This document shows, piece by piece, positions 1-14,010 of a stretch of 64,000 nucleotides of DNA. The translations under genes and the position numbers were made by a program. Position 1 is the first letter of the stretch. Every line of letters begins with the position of its first letter. This DNA comes from Isoetes taiwanensis. Taxonomy: Eukaryota; Streptophyta; Lycopodiopsida; Isoetales; Isoetaceae. The notes beneath the pieces were generated by a model, which worked only from the letters and a program-made list of their open reading frames with translations, made no database searches and was not told the origin of the DNA. The DNA lies in contig JAJEKV010000025.1 of assembly GCA_021234155.1 (NCBI GenBank), positions 10,898,219-10,962,218 on the forward strand, in the 5' to 3' direction.

Positions 1-3000
1 TAAAAAAGGACGATGAAAACGTGGAAACGAGGGACGGAAGCGCTGCATAGCAGTCCGACCACGTTGGCGAAGCAAAAACCTTAGAGGTAGTGACATTTTT
101 ACCATGGCCGAAAATACCAGAAGTTTGCCATATGGTTCCGGTTAATACCCTAGAAAAATATGTATCTATAAAAAAGAAATCTAGCTGTTGCTAGTGCCTC
201 TCATGAAAAAGTCAGTACGTATTGCGAAGCCTTGCAAATGAGACCTCTGGTCCTAATTTCCAATCGGCCAAACACTGGAGCAGTTTGTGTCGATTTCAGT
301 CAGCTAGATAGGCCAATGGACCCAGACCGGACGGACGGACGGGACGGACGTATTTTATGTATTTTTTTAGTTAAATTTGTCCACGATTTGAAGCTTATAT
401 AGCGTTACCTTAATAATCTTGGTTTGACCCACAAGCGAGGAAAATGTCAAAGGCGCTATCTCTACATCTACCTACTTATCACAGTGCGAAGCCATGCTAC
501 CAATGCATGTGAAGGTCTCCGTTCAGCTCGAGGAGGTACTAATCTCTTGAGAGCAAAAACTTTTGAGAGGCATTTGAAACAGGTGAATATAGTAATCTTA
601 GGCTCGTGGATTCCAAATTTTTGCTTTTTAAATGTAGAAATTTATATCAATCGGCCAACCCACGATTTTTTTCATTGAAAACCAATTTGTACCATTTAGG
701 TTTATATTTTTTCTTTCTTTGGGAGCTGCCATTGTAGAGATGGAGTTTTAGGTTCCAATATGGCGTTGGGCCTTCACAGATATGGCGATGTATTTGAAGG
801 CGTCTATTAAATAGCAAAAACATATTGGCCGTCCAGCACCGTCTGTAACGGCTTTGCATCAGGCGGATCTTTACGGCAATTCCCATTTGGCGATAACTTC
901 CTATTTACGTTTGTCCCTAAACCCATTTTATCGGGTTTCATTATTTCTCTATTTTCCTCATAGATTCTCGATTCACAATTCTAGTTCTTCTTCTCATTTC
1001 CTCATGAAGCGGATACAATTCTGAGAATGGATGGAAAAATCAAGAACATAGCAACTCGTTTTTTTTCGTTATTACCAAATTTATATGCTTCTTTCTACAT
1101 CTAAGAACATTTGGAATTTCTCTGTTTTGCTTTGATTGCTGGGCTTAATCTAGCGTCTACCGCAGAATATGGCTTCTGAATTGGCCCCTTTTATTAAAAA
1201 TTTTATATTAAACTCATATGTGGCCCCTTCCCATTCTGGATTTATCAAAATAGTTCCAAACTCTTGATACATTTAGTTGCATCTCTAATAGCTGCAAGAT
1301 GTGGTATCGGTAAAATTTTATGTTCAAATCTAGTGAAGTTCAAATTATAGTTTCCATTTTGGATTCGATGATCTTAGTTTTACGCTTTTTCATGCCTAGA
1401 CGGTAAGGTTACAATTGACAAAGTCAGTTGTATAAGAGCATAGTAGTGTTATTAACTATGGTAAGTTGTCTGGAAACATTCTCAACTACATCTTTATTAA
1501 TAGTTTGCGTTGTTGATGCAGGACATCCAGATCATATCTTGAAGCATAAATATATTTAGATTTCAAGGTCGTATACTGATTCGAACTATATTGTTACTAG
1601 CATATACTTTCCAAAACATTAGAAGGAATGATTTCGCGAGAGGGCGAACTTCTATTATTTAAAATGAAAGGGCGCCTAAAAATCTTGGTGTTTTTGTCCT
1701 TTACCTCCTTTTGGTTCAAAAATTTTTCTTAGCCTTTTTGGAAATTTGCCGATCCACTCGAATTGGCACTTTCAATTCAACCAGTTAAGCTAGCACGCAA
1801 ATTGTGAATTAGAATGCAAAGATCTATCTATGGATACCAAAATCTTTGCAATTCTTATGAGAGCGAGATTATCTTGTGAAGGAACCTAATTGGCCTCCAT
1901 CACGATCTACGGAACTCTCTCATTGTCGGTTTGTTCCCTCATCAAACTTTTTCAATTTGAGTGCTCTTTTTGTCTGGGGTAGTGAAGATTTGAGATCACA
2001 GTTATTGATTCTTAGTAGGAGGAATTCCTTGGGTACCAAGAACATTGAAGCTCTTTGCTACTGATGGGCATGTTGGTGAGGCAAATTGACTCAAAATCAG
2101 CTGACCAATTGTGCTCAAATGACCCAGAATTGGGAGATTTCTCTCATCAAACTAGGAGAATTCTTGTAATCTTTACTACGTGTCTGGGTATGAGGGAGGG
2201 ATCTCATCTCATTAATAGATAGTTGTTTTGCCTTTTTCCATCCACCACTTTCTGCGTTACATTTGCCTTTGTTTGCTTTTTCTCACGAGAGCTTTCTAAT
2301 GGATAAAAAAATTGTAGTAGCCCTAAATTTCCTTCCTTTTGCTTCATTCTTTCTGCAGCTCTGTCCTTTGAAGATGGAGTGCATATGCTCTACAAAGTTA
2401 AGCTCTTTCCACAAAAATCCCAAAGACTTCATTCTTTTGGCAATTTTGCTTCTAGGAGTCAAATTGAATATGGATCCTAAAAGCTTTCAAAACTTCAGGT
2501 TTGGGATAACTACCAAAGATCGACATGTGAGGTGGAGTACTCCACGTCTCAGGGACCGGGTTTTACCAAATTCCTATACACCATGTGGGTCCGGCCATCT
2601 GCTGATCGACTGATGACACATACGATCTTTTGCCACGAAGGAGCCCGACCCGATTGAGGGAAGCAAGCAAAGTTATACCATGGTATTTCCCTTGATCTTC
2701 CATCTGTTCATTTAGAAATGTCCTCTCTTGGAATCTTGCTGTCCTGTTAAAGTCTAGAAAATTTGGAATTGACTTGATAAGCTATGGTCCTTACGCCTCC
2801 AACCTTCAAAGGTGTTCTCGGTAAATACCATGTATTGGTAAACTTTCCATATATTATGGTGGAATGGTAGCCAAAACGACAAATTTTCTTCAATCTTGGA
2901 TTCCTTACCTTTGAATGTGTTTTTAAAATGGTTTCCAAATTGAACCACGAGCATGGACAAGTGCGTGTTGCATCACACAACCTTTGCGGGGAGTTAGTCC

Positions 3001-4795
3001 TATCTCTTTGGAATGAAGAATGCTTCAGCTTACCGTTTAATTCATTGGTAATTATATTTACTGAGTACTCTCCTTCGGTCCCAAAACTTTCATCCATTTG
3101 AATCTATTCAAAACATTCCAACATCTATACCTTTCTCTCCGTGCTTTTATTAAAACTTCAATCTATTCACGAGATGGGTAACACCTCCTGATACAGTGTT
3201 TGAAAACATTTTGAATTAATGAGAAGTACGTAATTCAAATCCTAAATATGAGGCTTCGGCCCCGAACAATGCCCGGGAAAGCACTAGATTATGATAAATA
3301 TGCCATCAGCCTAAGGACTCACACTTGAGCCGGAACAAAGTCCTGAGCTCAGCATTGACCCAACACCGAGTCAAGTGCAGTCAAGGTCATCTAATGGAGC
3401 AGTCAATGGAGGTACAGGAGAATTAAGAATAACCAACTTAAGAGATTGGGGCGTTTCTCCAAAGGTTGGACAATTACGACCAACTAATATCGCCAGGAAG
3501 AAAAAAACGATCTGGATATCACTCGGGGATAAAGTTTCTGAGAATATGAAAGGAAGCAGAGAATAGAAGATGGAAGGCTCCTATGCAAATCAATGAGTCA
3601 AAAGCGGATACATCGGAATCAGTGCGGAATCCAAAGACACCTGTTGATTTAATACGATCCTTCGACTCGTGGGGCTAAAGTTGAAGTGTTCCATTTATTA
3701 ATAAAAGCCATACACTCTTGGTGACATACATATACTTAAAAAGAGTTAATTTGTGATCAAATATTGGCGGATAATTACTCGGTTAGCTAAGGTTCAATCT
3801 AAGGAGACATATCAATCAACAAACACAAATTGTCTCCAGAATCTGCTAACTGCAAAATCTTATTTCATACAAAGGCAATAAAAAAAGTCATGGAACCAGG
3901 ATACTTCACCAACAACGAAGGATGTACATTTGCCACTGTTTTGCCACCACCAAAATCAATGCTGCTGCTGGACCAGATAGCTGCACTCTTGGGGTGATCC
4001 AAATAAATGAAAATGAAGACACCTCCATGGACAAGGTTCACTGCTCTAATAAAATTCCAAAGTACTTGCTAAGCAAATGTTGATCAAGAATTGAATAGCA
4101 GTGAGCAATAAAAGCAGGATAGAAGCTTTGTCGGGATGATGTTCATTTACTCTCTCGAGAAAATGCCATTGTCCATCCACAACCATTCTCACGACCCCGA
4201 TTGACCTCTCTAAGAATGGGCTACCCTCTCACACCTTGTAGCTCTTCTTCTATTTCAAAAGAAATTACCCGGACCAATTGGCAACTTTGCAAGATGGTTT
4301 ACTCTTGGTCTCCAACGACAGGAAGTGTTGATTTCTAATGAGGCAATCACCGAGAAACAATTCTTAGAAGTGAAATAGTCAAAACACTGATAATCGAGTA
4401 ATAATCTGATTATGGAAAAATACTTCGGAAGGACAACTCATGGGACATTTAAGGGTAAACCGGTTGAGGATGCGGCTGAGAGGGCAGTACTCTTATAACC
4501 AAATGATTTTGATCTAAGGAGATACTCTAAATTTATTTGAATTTATGCGGTGGTACCTTTCGATAATGAAGTAGCGGTGATAAAGAAAATTGGGGAGAAA
4601 GAAAACTTTACGTCTTCTAATTAGGTGACCAAAACGCAAGAATGAATCTAAATCTAAAAGAGAAGAAGGCTCTGCCAAGTCAAATGTCTTATCCTATCTT
4701 CACAAAACTCTATTTTGAAAATACTAGAAGTAAAAGATCTGAGGAAACACAAATAAAAAAGCCCTTAGCTTATTCTTGGCTTGTTTCTTGTAATT
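1..4795. other. No recognisable gene; old AT-rich DNA
   Basis: I see no coding similarity that I can defend here. Open frames are short (at most about 116 codons) and have no recognisable motif. The stretch at about 3240-3660 is somewhat more GC-rich. It could be the 5' part of the LINE that begins near 4.8 kb, but no ORF1 domain is readable. Confidence 0.5.
327..350. repeat. Short CGGA tetranucleotide repeat
   Basis: About five units of a CGGA/GGAC tetranucleotide with one extra G in the middle. It is a simple sequence repeat with no evident function. Confidence 0.75.
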
Positions 4796-4799
4796 AAGA

Positions 4800-7700
4800 T
4801 GATACTTGGAATGTTGGGGATTAGGGGCCCAATCAAGAGGAGAATCATTTCTCAACTCCAAAACAGGTGATATAGTGCATTTGAGGGAAACCAAGCTCCC
4901 TAAATTTGAGAGCTCAAGCCTATCGATTAGTTTACCGGTTCTTCCTCTGTTGGATTGAGGCTTACGGAACTGGTGGAGGTTTGATCACTATCACGAGAAA
5001 TCTCGACTCATGTCTCCCATCTGTGTAGCCACATGACAATGTTGGTAGAGGCAGTGTCTTCTCTCTATTAACAACTCTAACTTTGGTGTAAAATATTTAT
5101 GCTCCTACAAGTCCAAAGGATAGAGAATCTATTGGCTTTGATATCAATTCTTGGATGTCTTCTCGACCTCATATGAATTTGGATTATCTACAGAGATTTG
5201 GTAACACTCTCAAAGCTGGGACGGAAATTAGGAAGCGAAATTAATGTTCACCGAGGAGAAAATTGGAACAACTTTATATGGGCGCAACCTGATCTATGTT
5301 CCCTCTTCCAGCTGTAATTACACTTGGTGAATAAGCAGAAAAATTCGCAATTTCATTATTAGCTCTTGATGGGTTTATGTGTTTCCAAATTGAGAAACCT
5401 ACGCCTTTAGGACAATTGTTATGTGGTGCATTGATGAAGCTACTTCCATTGATCATAACCACAATTTTGCTTTCACACAAATCATGTTGAATCTACCCAC
5501 TAGAGATGGGAATATACCTTTCCAAGAATTTCAATTGCTCCCCACGCTTCTCCAAAATGATCAGTGCACTTTAAGGTTTCATCATATGTACAAAGATATT
5601 GACTCTGTGCTAGTGCGCTGAAAATGGTACTTTCCAATCCATGAAATTTCTACTCAAGATTAAAGCAAATAAAATCTTGGATTAAAGCTGATCTAGTTCA
5701 ACTTGAAGGAAGTCTAGCGAGTGACTTCCTTGCCCAAATGAGATATTAGATCTAGGCTCAGTGTCCCCAATGTCAATCTTCAAGTTGGTGTTGAGAAATC
5801 TTGGAAAAACAAATTAAATCAATGGGAGATTGAAGCCAAGAGTTACATGCTATTAAATGTAGATCAAAATATAACAAGGAGATGGGTATGGTAGCTCAAA
5901 ACTTTAATGGGAACAACTAGGAAATAGTGCTTAATAAATTCCGGCCAAGTGCAATCGAGAATAGCACAAATGTTGATACTCCCTACACGAGATCAAAAGT
6001 TTTCATGATCAATATCTTTGCTTTATTCAACGAGGATACTAATGCTCACATCTTATCGAGATAAATTTCTTTCCCGGATCAACCGGTTATCCCAAACCGA
6101 TAGCGTACGATGGATGACTGGATTCTTTCATTATTCCCTCGACGCAATCATAATGTTCCTAATGAGCTTTTAGTAGGGAAAAGTCTCGAGGACATTCCCG
6201 AGTTCTACATGCATTTGGAATGTTTTAAAGATGATATTGTTAAAATGGTCCATGTAGCTTTGGTTTGGTACGATCATTTGCATTCATCCATATCTGGCGG
6301 CTTTATCACTCATCATTCCCAAAAGTTGATAAGCCCTTTGCATTCGATTGGAGGTCTATTTCATTAACCAACTCTACCTACAAACTTTGTGCTAGATTGT
6401 ACCTTCTAATAGAGTTAAGCCTTTTTCTCCAGAGGAAAAATATTGGCCTTCTTTATATGGAATTTATTGAATAATTACATTGTAATGGCATGGAGGGCTT
6501 CACATTGGAACAAGATTTCCTTCCGAAATGTGTGCTCTTAAAGTTGGATTTCAAAAGAGCCTTTGACTCATCAGCAGGACTTCAGGTACCTTCCCAGGCG
6601 AGATTGGTTCGATCCCAAAATTATCTCTCTAATATTTGGTCTTAACTCCATGGCTGAATACATTTGTTGATTAATGACTCCCCTCTACTTTTTTAAGCTT
6701 GCTCCGAGGTGTCAGAACCCAGAAACACAGCTCCACTTGTACCTTTGGTGGTGGTTTGAGGAAATGCTTTACTAAGAGGCGTTGATTTTCATCCAAGAGT
6801 GTGGTAATATTAAGGGCCTTCCAACTTCCGGACAATAAAGGCGACTTGATACATACTCAATGGAGATGATACATTTTTTGCGTTCTTGGATTCAATTCTG
6901 AAAACATTGCCAAGTTTAGAACATTATTGATTTATTTTAGCGCCTCACAGGAATTTATCAAATATTGGCAAAACATTATTGTGGTGATTCTTCCCGGTAA
7001 TGTGTGATATTAGTTCAGCAATGCTATGCAAACAACCAAACTTAAGACGCGCACACCCTCAATCCCAGCAAAAGGTTTATGAGTTATTCTAGAGAATTAG
7101 GAAAAGGCTGAATTTTTTTAGAAACACTCTTTCTGGGGCAATTGCCCAGTGGGTTACGTGACTGTACTATATACTTCTCTCACGCTCTTACATGGCCCTA
7201 AATCTATTTACAATGAGCTTGAGAAGACCGGTAGGAGCTTCATTTGAAGGGATCACCTTTCGATTAATTGGGACTCGTCACGGGGCTAAAAATATGGGTT
7301 TGGGATGCAAGATTTATATCTTCAAGCACGTACCTTGGATGATAAGTTTATATGGAGAACTTTTGGTAAGGAATTCTATATTTCAATATTCCATTAGATA
7401 TTGGATAACATGTTCATATCACGATGAAGACATCATCTATTAAACACTCTTTCACGAATGCATGCACTCTTCATCCGGTAGCTTAATACTTCCTGCCGCT
7501 ACAAAAACATGAGGAATTAAGGCTTGGAATGCGTACAAAAGCTGTTTTGATGACACAGTTGCAAGACCATCATATGAACTCCCTCTCTCTTAAATTACGG
7601 CTTCAAGATAGCTATGGAACATCGGCTTTGAGGCATCAAAATTTATAAGAAATGGCATCATCATAGCACATCCTCATGTGTCAAAGATTTTGTACTCAAA

Positions 7701-8155
7701 TGGACATTTTAATTTCACGGACTAACGAGGGAATTGATTGTAGCACTTCCGGTGACAAATATTTACTTTCATTTCAAAAATATTCTTTACTAATAACACC
7801 AATCTGGCTGAGCTGACAATGGATTATTACTCATTTGGAGAAAATCAATGGGATCAACAAAATTATAAAGGGTAGTAAAGTTTATGCCAGTCTTAATCAC
7901 AAGACCAGCCCTGTCAAAACGAGGACTACGTGGTCCATTACAGAAGATGAAGATGTCAGAGTTTGGTCAGAATATTTGGAATTCTATTACCCTCAAAGAT
8001 AGAAATTATTTTGTCTGGTTGATTGCTCAAAAACCTTCCAAACCTTGTTTCCTTGTCAAGAAATCCGACCGATACGTAATTGCTTTCGAAGATGAAACCA
8101 TGCGTATATCTTCGGTGTCCTATTTGGTTAACTTTTGGAATTGGTTTTTCTAAAT
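4800..8155 (+). pseudogene. Very degenerate L1-type LINE ORF2
   Basis: This is a plant L1-like non-LTR retrotransposon, readable only by switching frames. In order I see: an endonuclease start with a WNVGGLG-like motif near 4807; endonuclease text near 4975-5130 (GTGGGLITITRN, then NIYAPTSPKDRES); reverse-transcriptase block LLKLDFKRAFDS near 6535-6575; a catalytic block GDDTFFAFLD near 6870-6900, where the family normally has ADD; a post-RT region near 7190-7400 (ELEKTGRSFI, KNMGLG, KFIWRTF); and a zinc-binding tail near 7960-8150 (FVWLIAQK, then EDETMRI). Order and spacing match a single ORF2. Dozens of stops and indels mean it cannot be functional. A 14-nt A run at 9327-9340 may be its 3' tail. 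Confidence 0.7.
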
Positions 8156-8159
8156 AGAA

Positions 8160-9775
8160 TTTGGTCCAATATTTACGTGTGCATAATGGAGTCCTAATTT
8201 GCTCAAATGCATTCAAAAATACAATTATGTTAAGCACTCTTTTGAATATTTAGAAAGCGAAAAGTAGGATTGCATGGTCATAAAGAATTTCTCCATACAA
8301 GATGAATTTTCGGTTAGATTTAGAAGCTTATGAATGCTTTCACAAAAGTAATCTGCGGACTCTTATGGCGGGGGCCGGATGACATTGGTAAAATTCATTG
8401 GTGGTTTTTTAGTATTTTTGTTTCACATCTTGAGTTGTAATTCTAATGCCTTTTATACGACATTTTGATAGAAATTATGCGGAATTTCTCAAGGAGGCGA
8501 GAACAAATTTAACCGCAATGCTAAACTATATTTGAAGCTATATACTTAACAACCATGATCCACGATTTAAAGCCTCGGGGCAGTGAGTTACAATATAGAG
8601 GATGAGGTTAGACTTAGGCAATGAGAATCATGGGCCAAGATTTCTTGTAGAAGAGATGGTCTTGAGATGTCTTACTGTTAATTTTCTATTCATGTATCAT
8701 TACTTTTTGTGGTTGGCCGGCTTAAGTGCAGGGAATTGTATTACTCACACACACACAAGATGTTGGTGAGCCTTTATGGTACCACCTTTACTTTTGATGG
8801 GAGAAAGGAGGACATCCATCATTTGGTTATAGAGAATGGTCGAGTTCAGCGATTAAGTTTAGCACAGTGAGGGAACTCTCTTGGGTATACAATTCTCTCT
8901 TAGATGGATATTACACCAAGAACTACCACTTACTAATCACTTTGGCTTCCCCGCATAACGCTTTCATCGCCTTATAAATAGAACCACGGGCTGTAATGTA
9001 ACTTATCTTATCTACTTCCATTTAGCTACATGCTCTAGCATTTGGTAGGACATAATGTTTATGCAAGTTTTGGTGGTTGGTACTCTGAGGGATCTCCAAT
9101 TCCAACTCTCTACCACGAGGGGGCAGCGATATTTTTAGTCAATCATTGGTAAATTTGGTGTCTTTACCTTTTAAAGTTGTTCGCAGTTGTTTATAAACGA
9201 CACATACTTCTCATTTTGCTCAAAAGTTTATTTAAGTTTGGTAGCGCTTAATGTGGAAATATTTTTTTCTACATTAGTCAGAGACATTTTATAACAATTA
9301 ATTAATGGAAACATAAACTTACCTTCAAAAAAAAAAAAAATTAGACTCCTTTGATTTAAATATGCCAACAACACTTTTAATAGTTTTTGTAGCCTTGATG
9401 CGGGGCATGAATCATATCTTGAGCCTGAGATATATTTTGACCGGTTCGCGGTAACAAACAAATATTGGCTTCACTTTCAAGAATGCGGAGACACTACTTT
9501 GGCTTAGGTATCCCATACGTTTTGCCACCACATGGGGCGTTCATTCATAAAACATTCTTTCTAAAGTGATGATAATGTCGAAATGCGGTAGAAATATTCT
9601 AAGTTGTTATTGTTTTCCTCTTTACGTTTTGTTTGTCAAACATGAATGTGGAATAATAAGTGCATATAACATTGCATATGTGGCTGATTTTGAAGCAAAG
9701 ATTATTGTGATGCTTCCCAAACCTATACGGCAGCTCCCTTCATTCGTATAAAATTCCCCTCTCCATGGCGTCCAT
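8160..9775. other. No gene; possible LINE 3' region
   Basis: No defensible gene. Near 8360-8400 one frame reads GGRMTLVKFI, which resembles a LINE post-RT segment. It lies downstream of the zinc-binding tail of the preceding LINE, so it would have to belong to a second fragment. A short CA run lies near 8743-8757, and the A run at 9327-9340 follows a CTTC context like that at the end of the LINE at 56.0-57.5 kb. Confidence 0.4.
9327..9340 (+). repeat. A(14) tract, possible LINE poly(A) tail
   Basis: Fourteen consecutive A residues follow ACCTTC. The last LINE in the window ends in a similar context (CCTTCAAC followed by A). No matching target-site duplication was found, so this reading is tentative. 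Confidence 0.4.
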
Positions 9776-11270
9776 CACCACGGACGAGCCCACCAGTTTG
9801 ACTCGAGGACCACTTGTGATGGGCAAAATTAATGAATTGAAGCGTTAGAGGTGTCATTAGATCCCACATGTATGGGAATCATATCGTGAGCTTATGTAAA
9901 TACAAGTTAGCACCTAGCACACAATACATAAGATAATAATGGCATACCCACCTCGGTGTATCCAGCATCAATCGAATAACATCTCAACAACAACATAACA
10001 CATGCAAATACATCGGAAATGGGGCGCTCAGCAGGGCTTAGACTCGAAGGAATCAACCATGGGCGTAGACCTCGGTCATGAGGCAATCATGTTAATGGCA
10101 TTGGTTGGCACAAGACAATGGCTAGGATAGTCCATATCCGCCCCTCCACATTGCACACTTTGCCATCCGGCTAAACATGGTATGACCGCGATTCTTCCGG
10201 AGATGCAATCTCATGGAATCACCTATCAGAACTACTCCGGTTACATCTTCGGTCGTTAGGCGAGGGAAAGGGAATGGATTCCTCAAAAGCATGATGGATG
10301 GAGCGTACTAGAGGATCGTGGCCCCACTGGCACCTGCCGCGCGTAGGTACCCAACTACCCTCCCACAAACTAAAGTAGGCTCTACATGCGATTTGAGGTT
10401 AAGGACACTCCAATGGTTATATCCGCGGCAGGGATGTCAGGGCCTCTGGGAACCTCTTGGTGCCCAGAGCTATAAGCCTAACACACTATAGGAATCTTGG
10501 CAACCCGTATTTGAAGATCCCACCTTCGTTTCACCATCGTACCATTATCGTTGGCAGAAATACAACATAGCATCCTGACCCGGGTGGGCTCTTATTAATA
10601 CAGAACATCTAATGGGTTTTAAAGGATTCCTTTGGGAGCATCTCTATTCCCCGAATGGCACGGGATCTCTACGCCTATACCATGGGAGGAGCAGAAATGA
10701 AGACAATCACCTTACGAGCCATCCATCATAATCCAAATAGACCATAGGAATAGAGTCCCTGTCATCCATCTATTCATGCAGGGGTTGCAGATTGGAATAT
10801 AAACCGCATAAAGTTAGCAGTCTCTTGAGCTTGGACTGTTATCCAGAAGAACATCCATGATTTAAGGCCCCGGATTATTGTGTTTATGACTCCTCCCGCC
10901 TGATACTTCTCCAAATCGATTTGGGGGCGAGAATTGGGGGTGGAAATTAATTTTACCTAGATTATAAATCCTCCTTGTCGATTTGAGTGAGATATCATTA
11001 ATTAGCCTAGTGGGTTAGTGGGTCTTAACTAATCTACTTCGACAATTTAGTATGGCTAACATAAACTACTTTAATAGCCAGCCCCTAAAATGCCACATTA
11101 TAGCCAAACATCCCTGGTGGCGTGTCATAGATATTTATATGTGTATAGCATATCATTACATGGAACGCCACATTCTAATGGAATAATGTTGTCCCGGCAT
11201 TGAAAGTAGGTGGTAACATTATTTAACAATTATTAAGTAAGGAAATTAAAACATAGATACTTTTATCATA
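9776..11270. other. No gene; retroelement-like debris
   Basis: Around 9775-9840 a plus-strand frame reads SLTRGPLVMGKINELKR. This is weakly like the GP-TRARAK segment near the gag/pol end of some plant LTR elements, but it is too short to call. The region at 10.0-10.9 kb is more GC-rich than its surroundings and could be LTR or non-coding retroelement sequence. I found no second copy in the window to confirm that. Confidence 0.35.
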
Positions 11271-11279
11271 TAATAGAAA

Positions 11280-11757
11280 AAGATTACAAAGAGATCATAA
11301 GTGATCAAAAGTTTTGATTGGGGTCCTTCCACACGATAGAGATAGTAGAGCAACAACAACAAGATAAGATCCCAATAGGAAGGTCCTCTACCGGACCATA
11401 AAGGAACATACATAAATGTAACATGGCCCCCTAAAGTGGGAGGTACAAAACTTCTGGAATCTTGTGGTATGCACTACTCTCCTCAGAAGATTATAGTACA
11501 TCAAGATTTCAATATAATTATATAAAAGTTGTGGTTGAAGGGACCACCCTTTGAAAATGAAAATGAAAATGAAAATGAAAATGAAAAATGAAAATGAAAT
11601 GAAATGAAATGAAAATGAAAAAATGAAATGAAAATGAAAATGAAAATGAAAATGAGGGATCCTGCTTTGCAAGTCGTCTCGAAGATAAGGAATGGTGAAT
11701 GGCAATATTTCTATTATGGCGGAGTCAAGTTGCATCCTAATATGCCTATATGATAAT
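11280..11757 (-). repeat. Probable 3' LTR of the gypsy element
   Basis: The stretch directly follows the G-rich polypurine tract on the minus strand. It contains a TATA-like TTTTATATAA near 11515-11530, read on the minus strand. The boundaries are approximate, because the expected TG...CA ends are not clear and no partner LTR is present. Confidence 0.45.
11553..11655. repeat. GAAAAT/GAAAT minisatellite
   Basis: About 100 bp of GAAAAT hexamers interrupted by GAAAT pentamers. It lies inside the presumed gypsy LTR and probably expanded after insertion. It produces a false Phe/His/Ile-rich minus-strand frame, which I do not call. Confidence 0.9.
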
Positions 11758-11775
11758 CCCCCCATCCCCCCCAAA
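11758..11775 (-). other. Polypurine tract
   Basis: On the minus strand this reads as G6, then AT, then G7 and AAA in 5'-to-3' terms of the complement. It lies between the chromodomain-like end of pol and the presumed LTR, where LTR retrotransposons place the plus-strand primer. Confidence 0.55.
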
Positions 11776-13536
11776 TTCTAGGATGCATCTAAACCCAACC
11801 CCTTGCATGATCCCTCGGTGGATCTACATCCAACTACATACCCGTGGAGTTGGAGTTGATAAGAAAGATGGATAGTTCGACCGCATTGCCGCATGAAGTC
11901 CGTGGCAAACCTTATCAAGGCCGCGTTTAAGGACCCAAGTGGCATCCTCTCGCTGGGCGTGTTTCCACTCCAACCAAACCGCCGGAAATATCACGGGTTC
12001 TTCTGGTTGCCAGGTGTATGATCCGCCGAGAAGAGCTTACCGGAACTTTCATTTCCAATTGCTCGTCATTATTTTCGTAAGTGTTGGCGTGTCAAGAATC
12101 TCATGAGGATCCGAGCTTTGCTTCAAAAGGCTTACGTGGAAAAAACTTTATGGACCTTGAGATGAGCGGGAATTTTCAACTTATAAGCTTGAGGACTTAT
12201 TCGTTAAATTATCTGAAGAATCCTTCATGGGGTGCTAGTCTCTTTGCAATTACCAATCTTGAGCTTGGCGCCGCTTAACCTTGAAATTACGCGGGCGGTT
12301 TTAATCGCTGCTATACTCTTTTTCTTAACTTAGCGGCCGCTAATAAATAACCGCTGACTTCCTATCAAGGCTTGTATATCAAGAAGTAAATCGCCATGAG
12401 ATTGACACCTTTGAAACCGATTATGCCACGGTCCCAGAGGAGGCAACATCATTAGTCATAGGTAATCATAAAGGAGACATCTTTTGAGAACTCCCCGCTA
12501 GTACTATAGGCAAATTCACTAAATGAATATAATCTACCGAAAGGAGATTGCTTATTCCGACATAGTGCGCGTAGTTATATCCTCAATAATATCGCGATTG
12601 GTAAGACTCGATCAAGACTGTCTGAGATACGTTATTACTCATGGAGAGTTTGGTTTGTATAGTGCTAAAGCACTAATAAAGTTAGGATCACGATCCAAAA
12701 TAATGGTTTGTGATATACCATTGAGCTCTTAAAAATCTCTTTTAGAGAATAAGAGTGTCGATCTAAAGCAAGTCATTAGTGGTTGAAGCATGGCAAGAAA
12801 TGCCATTTTGGAAAGTTTGTCGACTACCACCATCAAACCTAAGTGTCCGGGAAGACCTGATAATGAAATCCATGGTAATGACTTCCCATGGCGTCCTCAG
12901 AATCGCTACGCTTTTTGTCTGGCGGCAAAGTTGGCCTTTGCTTAATGTAGCACAGCAATATGCTTCTTCATACTAAGGCCGTAAATAACTGATCTTATCT
13001 TGAATATGTCTTCATGAATCGGACTATTATGTGTCATGTAGAATGAGCCTTCTAACTCCGCGATTCCGGGCACACATAACTTATCTCGATGGTACAAAAA
13101 GATGCCATCCGCTTCTTATAATGCTTCAGATATCTCCGGCTCCTTGTTGGGTCTAGCCTCCTTGGGAAAGTTGGGCCGCCCACACTTCAAATCGAAACTG
13201 GATGGCTATATGAGATTGCTCAATGGTCTTCCCAAACTCACTTGAAAGTGTGGAAATCGTGACATAATGTGCGCCTTGTCAACGAAAAAGAGATAGGGCA
13301 TCCATAAATCACGCTATGCTTTCACTACAGGGTTTATACAAAACCTCAAAGTCATACTCTTCGAGAAATTCTATCCACTTGGCGCTTAGGATAAACCGCT
13401 TCCCTTACCATTCTCAATCATGATATGACGTAACATACACTTTTCATAAATGCCTTGTCCAATTAATACATGCCAATGGGTCAATCCATAGTGCCCTACC
13501 ACCTTGTTTTAGGTAAAGTTGGTGGGACTTAACACC

Positions 13537-13554
13537 CACACACACACACACACA
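13537..13554. repeat. (CA)9 microsatellite
   Basis: Nine CA dinucleotides at the upstream edge of the truncated gypsy element. Confidence 0.9.
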
Positions 13555-14010
13555 AAAATCCCCTAATTTCCAATAGTAGGCGGTGAGTTTGGAACAACCC
13601 TAGTGGGATCGGCCACCTCAAAGTTGCCTTGACCTTAAGACCAGAACGTTTTTTTCCTGATGGAGGCTAATGGGTTGAATCAAGTTTTGGATCCAACTTA
13701 TTAGATATTGATAGCCATTGTTTGGTGCCCATGCATGAGTGGCCTTTTGTCCCTTCTTTTAAAAAAATGCCTTAAAAAGGAGATTACCCAATTTTGGTTC
13801 TTGTTTTGCTTAGGAAGAGGGAGAATGTTTTGTATTTAATATGGATAGATTTTTGGTTTTGTTTTTAATGGGTGGAAAAAGGGGAGGGGGGTGTAATGAA
13901 CATTTTAGCATCTAGTATTAAGGGATTTTTAGTGATTGTGGCTTTGTGTTTGCACCTTGTACGTCATAATTATAATCATACTTCAAGTTAAGAGTAAAAA
14001 AAAATGAAAG

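Larger units (their letters stand above)
11280..13460 (-). mobile_element. 3' part of a Ty3/gypsy retrotransposon, degenerate
   Basis: Read 5' to 3' on the minus strand: an RNase H end near 13395-13325 (KWIEFLEEYDFEVLYKP, then DALS), which is the classic gypsy junction; an integrase core with SGLPGH and VVVDKLSKMAF near 12860-12790, and DRDPNFISAL near 12700-12660; and a chromodomain-like C-terminus near 11985-11900 (VWLEWKHAQREDATWV). Downstream lies a polypurine tract (11758-11775 on the complementary strand), then about 480 bp that looks like the 3' LTR. The 5' LTR, gag, protease and most of the reverse transcriptase are absent, so the element is truncated beyond about 13.46 kb. Several frameshifts are needed to read it. 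Clade placement inside Ty3/gypsy is not possible by eye. Confidence 0.75.

Noticed and set aside
11388-11774. 128-codon minus-strand frame
   Set aside because: Its centre is the GAAAAT minisatellite and its position is the presumed LTR.
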